A stretch of DNA of 64,000 bases. Origin: Flaccisagitta enflata. Its lineage: Eukaryota > Chaetognatha > Sagittoidea > Aphragmophora. Location of the stretch: contig OZ231128.1 in NCBI GenBank assembly GCA_965153355.1, forward strand, positions 15,624,001 through 15,688,000, in the 5' to 3' direction. Of this stretch, positions 60,735 to 64,000 are shown piece after piece. A program made the position numbers and the translations under genes. The notes under the pieces are model-generated. The model searched no databases and was not told where the DNA came from. It worked only from the letters and a program-made list of their open reading frames with translations. Positions within the stretch are counted from its first letter, which is position 1. Each line of letters starts with the position of its first letter.

Positions 60735-61280
60735 TTTTTAGTTGCGTGCTACGCGACTCTACACCCGCTTTGTCGGTCGGTCCGCCTGTCCGTCGGTCCC
60801 TCCATCCGTCTTTCCGTCCATCACACTTCCCTTTTTTTTTGTTTTTTTCTCCCATCTTTGGCCTCACTGCTCCTGCCCAAACGATCAAGTGAACACAAAT
60901 ACAGCCCCTGCCCACCAGGGTGGGGGTTGGGAGATCATAGGTGTCATAAGATTATGTAATTCTACAAACTGCCCCCATTTATCATAATCATAATCATGAC
61001 CATCTGACAATTCCCTGATAAGGCCGCCACCCCCCCCCCCCCATCTACTGGTGAAAAAGTTTAGAAAAATTTGCTCCCACTGAATCCTATGATGATTGGA
61101 GGGGGGAAGCGGCCCTATCAGGAACTTTTCAGAAGGTCATGAAACTTGGTATATCTTTTTATGATAATAAAAGGGGGTAGTTCGTAGAATTACATAGGTT
61201 TCTGAGACCTAAGCCTTCAATACCCCCCACCCTGCTTCCCACCCGCACGTGACTGGGGTAGCCGTTTATCCGGCCTGGTT
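60735..61280 (+). repeat. Family A repeat split by a hAT-like element
   Basis: TTTTTAGTTGCGTGCTACGC, GTCGGTCGGTCCGCC, CCTCACTGCTCCTGCCCAAA, CAGCCCCTGCCCAC (60915), then after the insertion CCCACCCGCACGTGACTGGG and ATCCGGCCTGGTT. Confidence 0.85.
60916..61234. mobile_element. hAT-like foldback MITE, 319 bp
   Basis: Ends CAGGGTGGGGGTT and TACCCCCCACCCTG. The arms pair through ATGTAATTCTACAAACTGCC and through CCTGATAAGGCCGCC. The 8-bp target duplication is CTGCCCAC (60908-60915) and CTTCCCAC (61235-61242), one mismatch. Confidence 0.8.
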
Positions 61281-62454
61281 CTGTAACTTTCTAGCCCAAG
61301 GCGTTTGTTCCTCGAGTAACACTTGTCCGCGGCTGCTGATTTTCTCCCTGTCTGTCTGTTTCTCAATACAACATCCCTACTGTCTACTGAACAAACCTAA
61401 CATTCATTTTGTTTTATATTAAATTATGAGACGCAAACATTAGATTACAAACATGTTTTTTTTTTTTAAGCGACATTGAACTGCAACAATACTGCTTATT
61501 TGCAAAGGCAAACCCAAAAACGTGAGAGTGTCGCAATGCATCTTATTTGAATCATCATCTAGTGTCTACAGAATCAAAGACAATATTTCTAAAATTCTAA
61601 GACACTGGCATTTTCTTATTCGCTTCAATGTATTTTTTATTTTACTAGTGAAGGCGGCTATTGCCTACGGAAAAAAGTTGTAAGCATTCGCCGGTCTCCA
61701 CCAATCATTTATCATTATTCTGGGCAATTTTTTTTGTCTTTGTATCGGTTTTTGTCTTTGATCGTCTCTCTCTCACTCTCTCTCTCTCTCTCTCTCAGTC
61801 TCTCCTTCTGCCTCTCATATACTATCTTCGCCCAAAAAATCTTTACTCATGTTTTGATTAATATCTCTGGTTATACTGGCCTGATCTTTAAAAAATCGGT
61901 GACTAAATTAAAACCATTTAAATGTGCAAGCGTTCTACGCAAACCGCATCTCTCTGACTCAATTCATTCAAAAATTATTTAACTTCAAACGAAATGGTTC
62001 CATTTCGCTTTTGCCATTTCTACACAATCTTCAAATGATATCATTTTATTATTTTGTAATTACTTCTATACACATTGAGATAGCCGGATGCGGTTTGCAT
62101 AGACTGCTTGCAAATTTGAAGGGCTTCATTTATGTCATCAATTTTTCTATGATTTCAAGAGTCTCTTTGAAGCTTTAAGTCTAAATGTAGCAAAGAAGAG
62201 GGATCAAGAATATGGCGACAGCAGTCTGGAAGGCCATCACCCCAGAATAACTTGAAAAGCTCTAAAAATCGCTTCCCCAACAATTGGTGGCCCTGATTTA
62301 GTCAAAGGGCGCTCACACTAACAATTGATGGCCCTATGAACGATTTGTATCCATTTTCACATCAATAAACGAGCTCATTTTGAAAGAGTAAAGATTTTTT
62401 TGGCAAAGATAGTATATATGAAAATTTTATATCATATATTTGGCTGTATCCTCT
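61281..62454. other. No gene; CT microsatellite and one inverted pair
   Basis: CT run at about 61768-61798. GCAAACCGCATC (61938) is the complement of GATGCGGTTTGC (62087), so 61880-62130 may be a decayed foldback element. Confidence 0.4.
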
Positions 62455-62990
62455 AAGGGTTTGGTTTCTTAACAATGTTGCCCTCGGGTGGTCTGTAGAA
62501 TTTTGGTTACACAGCTGACAATTATTAGCCCTTAACTACTTTTTGTAAGCGGTTTGCTTTTGAGAAGGACTATTTTTTGAAAATCAGTTTTATGGAAAAC
62601 TAGGAGTGGTGCGCGTATTAACTTGTCAGTGAGGGTTTACAAGGTACTCTTCCATTTATTCAGTTTGTGTATAGTGAGGGATATTGTTCCACATATCATA
62701 CTACTCAGTACCTTGGATTTGAATGTCCGGCAGTTGCATTACGCTTGACCTCGATTCTATCCTTTAAGAGTATGGTTTCTAAACAATGTTGCCCTCGGGT
62801 GATTTGTTGAATTTTGGTTATACAGGTGACAATAACTAACCCTTAACTGCTTGTTGTAAGCGGTTTACTTTTGGTTACATTGAGGAGTCTTAACTTGTCA
62901 GTGAGGGTTCACAAGGCCCTCTTATATTTACTCAGTTTGGGTAGTGAGGGATATTTTTCCACATGTCATATTTTCATGCCAAGTGTAAAT
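62455..62990. repeat. Direct duplication of about 300 bp, diverged
   Basis: Both halves contain AACAATGTTGCCCTCGGGTG, GAATTTTGGTTA and GTAAGCGGTTT, then CTTGTCAGTGAGGGTT and AGTGAGGGATAT (starts near 62455 and 62760). Confidence 0.75.
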
Positions 62991-63500
62991 GATGTATCTA
63001 ACTCAATTCCTCAAGTTTAACTAAAACAGCAGGTGGAAACAATTTCATAGTTTTCAACAGTGATGTGCTTTTAACCCCATGATTCATGTGCCATGACACG
63101 GTTATTCATGTTCAAGACATGTTGAGAAAATCAACGATGACAAAACGGGCAATTGTTTCAAACTCGTAGAATACTTTTGATCATTTGGTAAATCACTAAG
63201 ATGGCCGTTCTTTGATCAATGAGCATTGTGTGCCCTCACTCCCCAAATCTGAAGATGGAAAGCAGTTCAGAAAAATCGTGCTCTAACCGATTTTAAGGGA
63301 CTGACAGATCTCAAGGAAGTTTGTTACAGCCAATTAGGGTGAAAAAAAAAAAGAAACACGTTAAAAGACTGAATTTGCACCTTTTATAGGTGAAATTTTA
63401 TCAGAGTAAAATTTCGTTAGTGGCAAGTCCGTAAGTGCGGGAATCAAATGTATTTTCCCTAATATTCCATAAATTCTTTACCTGATTTTTTTATCTCCTG

Positions 63501-63722
63501 ATGACAACCATAATGTCATCAAAACTTTGTGTCTGCACTGTCCGAGTTTTGTTCAGCGGGACTGTGAGCATCGGCGTCATTTTGTGGTTGATTTTGTGGT
63601 TGATTTCGTTGCTGTTTGCAGAGATTGAGACAGAATTTGGCGAGTTTGTGCCATTCTGTGCCGTTAATGACTTCTCGCGCAGCGTCTTTGATTCGCTTGT
63701 TTCTGTCGAGTCAATAGCATGA
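63501..63722 (+). CDS. Possible small membrane protein or first exon, unknown
   Basis: An ATG-started frame of 73 codons ending in TGA. It has a short N-terminus, one strongly hydrophobic segment (SIGVILWLILWLISLLFA, about residues 22-41), then an acidic, soluble-looking stretch. The layout would suit a single-pass signal-anchor protein, but there is no homology I recognise and no neighbouring exon. It could be chance. Confidence 0.2.
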   Translation: MTTIMSSKLCVCTVRVLFSGTVSIGVILWLILWLISLLFAEIETEFGEFVPFCAVNDFSRSVFDSLVSVESIA

Positions 63723-64000
63723 GGATTAAGATGAGTTTAGAACGTCTGTCATTTTCTTTACATAATGATCTGTCCAGGCGTGTATAAAGTTGAGTATTCC
63801 CCAGTAGGGGAGGGAATAAAATCAACCGATTTGGATATGGGAAAAAAATCAAAGGCCAAAAAAAAAAAGAAATTTTTTGAAGATTTAATCGTGATAGTAG
63901 TTCTAAAAGAAGATATTTTACAACTAACTATGGCAAAAAAAAAAAAAAAAAAAAAAAAAACCGAACAGTTACTTCTTTTGCTCATAAATCATAAATCATA
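63723..64000. other. Window end; A-run
   Basis: A26 run near 63936-63961; otherwise nothing seen. Confidence 0.5.

Overview
This is animal (metazoan) nuclear DNA, most likely from a marine or other soft-bodied invertebrate. It has spliced phase-1 EGF exons, a long single-exon leucine-rich-repeat receptor, GT-AG introns, very dense microsatellites (CA, CT, GA, GAA, GTT, CAGA, often over 100 bp and perfect) and dozens of short non-autonomous DNA transposons, many nested. I cannot name the species. There is no sign of bacterial gene organisation, CRISPR or rRNA.

Layout. 0-3 kb: two 114-bp calcium-binding-EGF exons of a larger + strand gene, with two foldback transposons in the intron between them. 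3-13.5 kb: repeats only (microsatellites, hairpin-ended dispersed elements, a 213-bp exact direct duplication at 5.3 and 6.7 kb, a 163-bp satellite at 12.5-13.3 kb). 13.7-15.1 kb: a small cysteine-rich gene of probably three exons with microsatellites in its introns. 15-24.7 kb: repeats and nested elements. 24.8-29.3 kb: a two-exon XK-related (XKR/scramblase-like) membrane protein gene carrying one in-frame TAG at a conserved glutamine position. 29.4-38.6 kb: repeats, foldback elements and a Tc1-type transposase scrap. 39.0-43.3 kb (- strand): the outstanding gene of the window. 43.4-48 kb: nested transposons and a possible minus-strand gene fragment. 48.1-53.0 kb: a 45-bp minisatellite of about 100 units. 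53-55.2 kb: GAA, AAC and GAAAAT arrays. 55-64 kb: transposons, a 76-bp tandem array and no convincing gene.

The standout is the minus-strand gene at 43329-39020. It encodes a predicted 1380-residue protein with a signal peptide, a Toll-like leucine-rich-repeat ectodomain with two cysteine-capped blocks, one transmembrane helix, a degenerate protein-kinase-like domain, a KEN ribonuclease domain of the IRE1/RNase L type with the four catalytic positions (Tyr, Arg, Asn, His) conserved at the correct spacing, and, after a 167-bp intron, a ubiquitin-like C-terminal domain. I know of no described receptor with this order. It suggests a cell-surface or endosomal sensor that acts directly by RNA cleavage.

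The second theme is transposon biology. At least ten foldback elements have identifiable ends and target-site duplications (8 bp hAT-like, 4 bp CACAG-ended, TA-flanked mariner/pogo-like). In addition there is a modular family of hairpin-ended repeats (called A, B, C, F and G here) and a palindromic family (D) with internal 20-bp arrays. Several insertions can be dated relative to each other because one lies inside another. Letters A-H are working names used only in this annotation.
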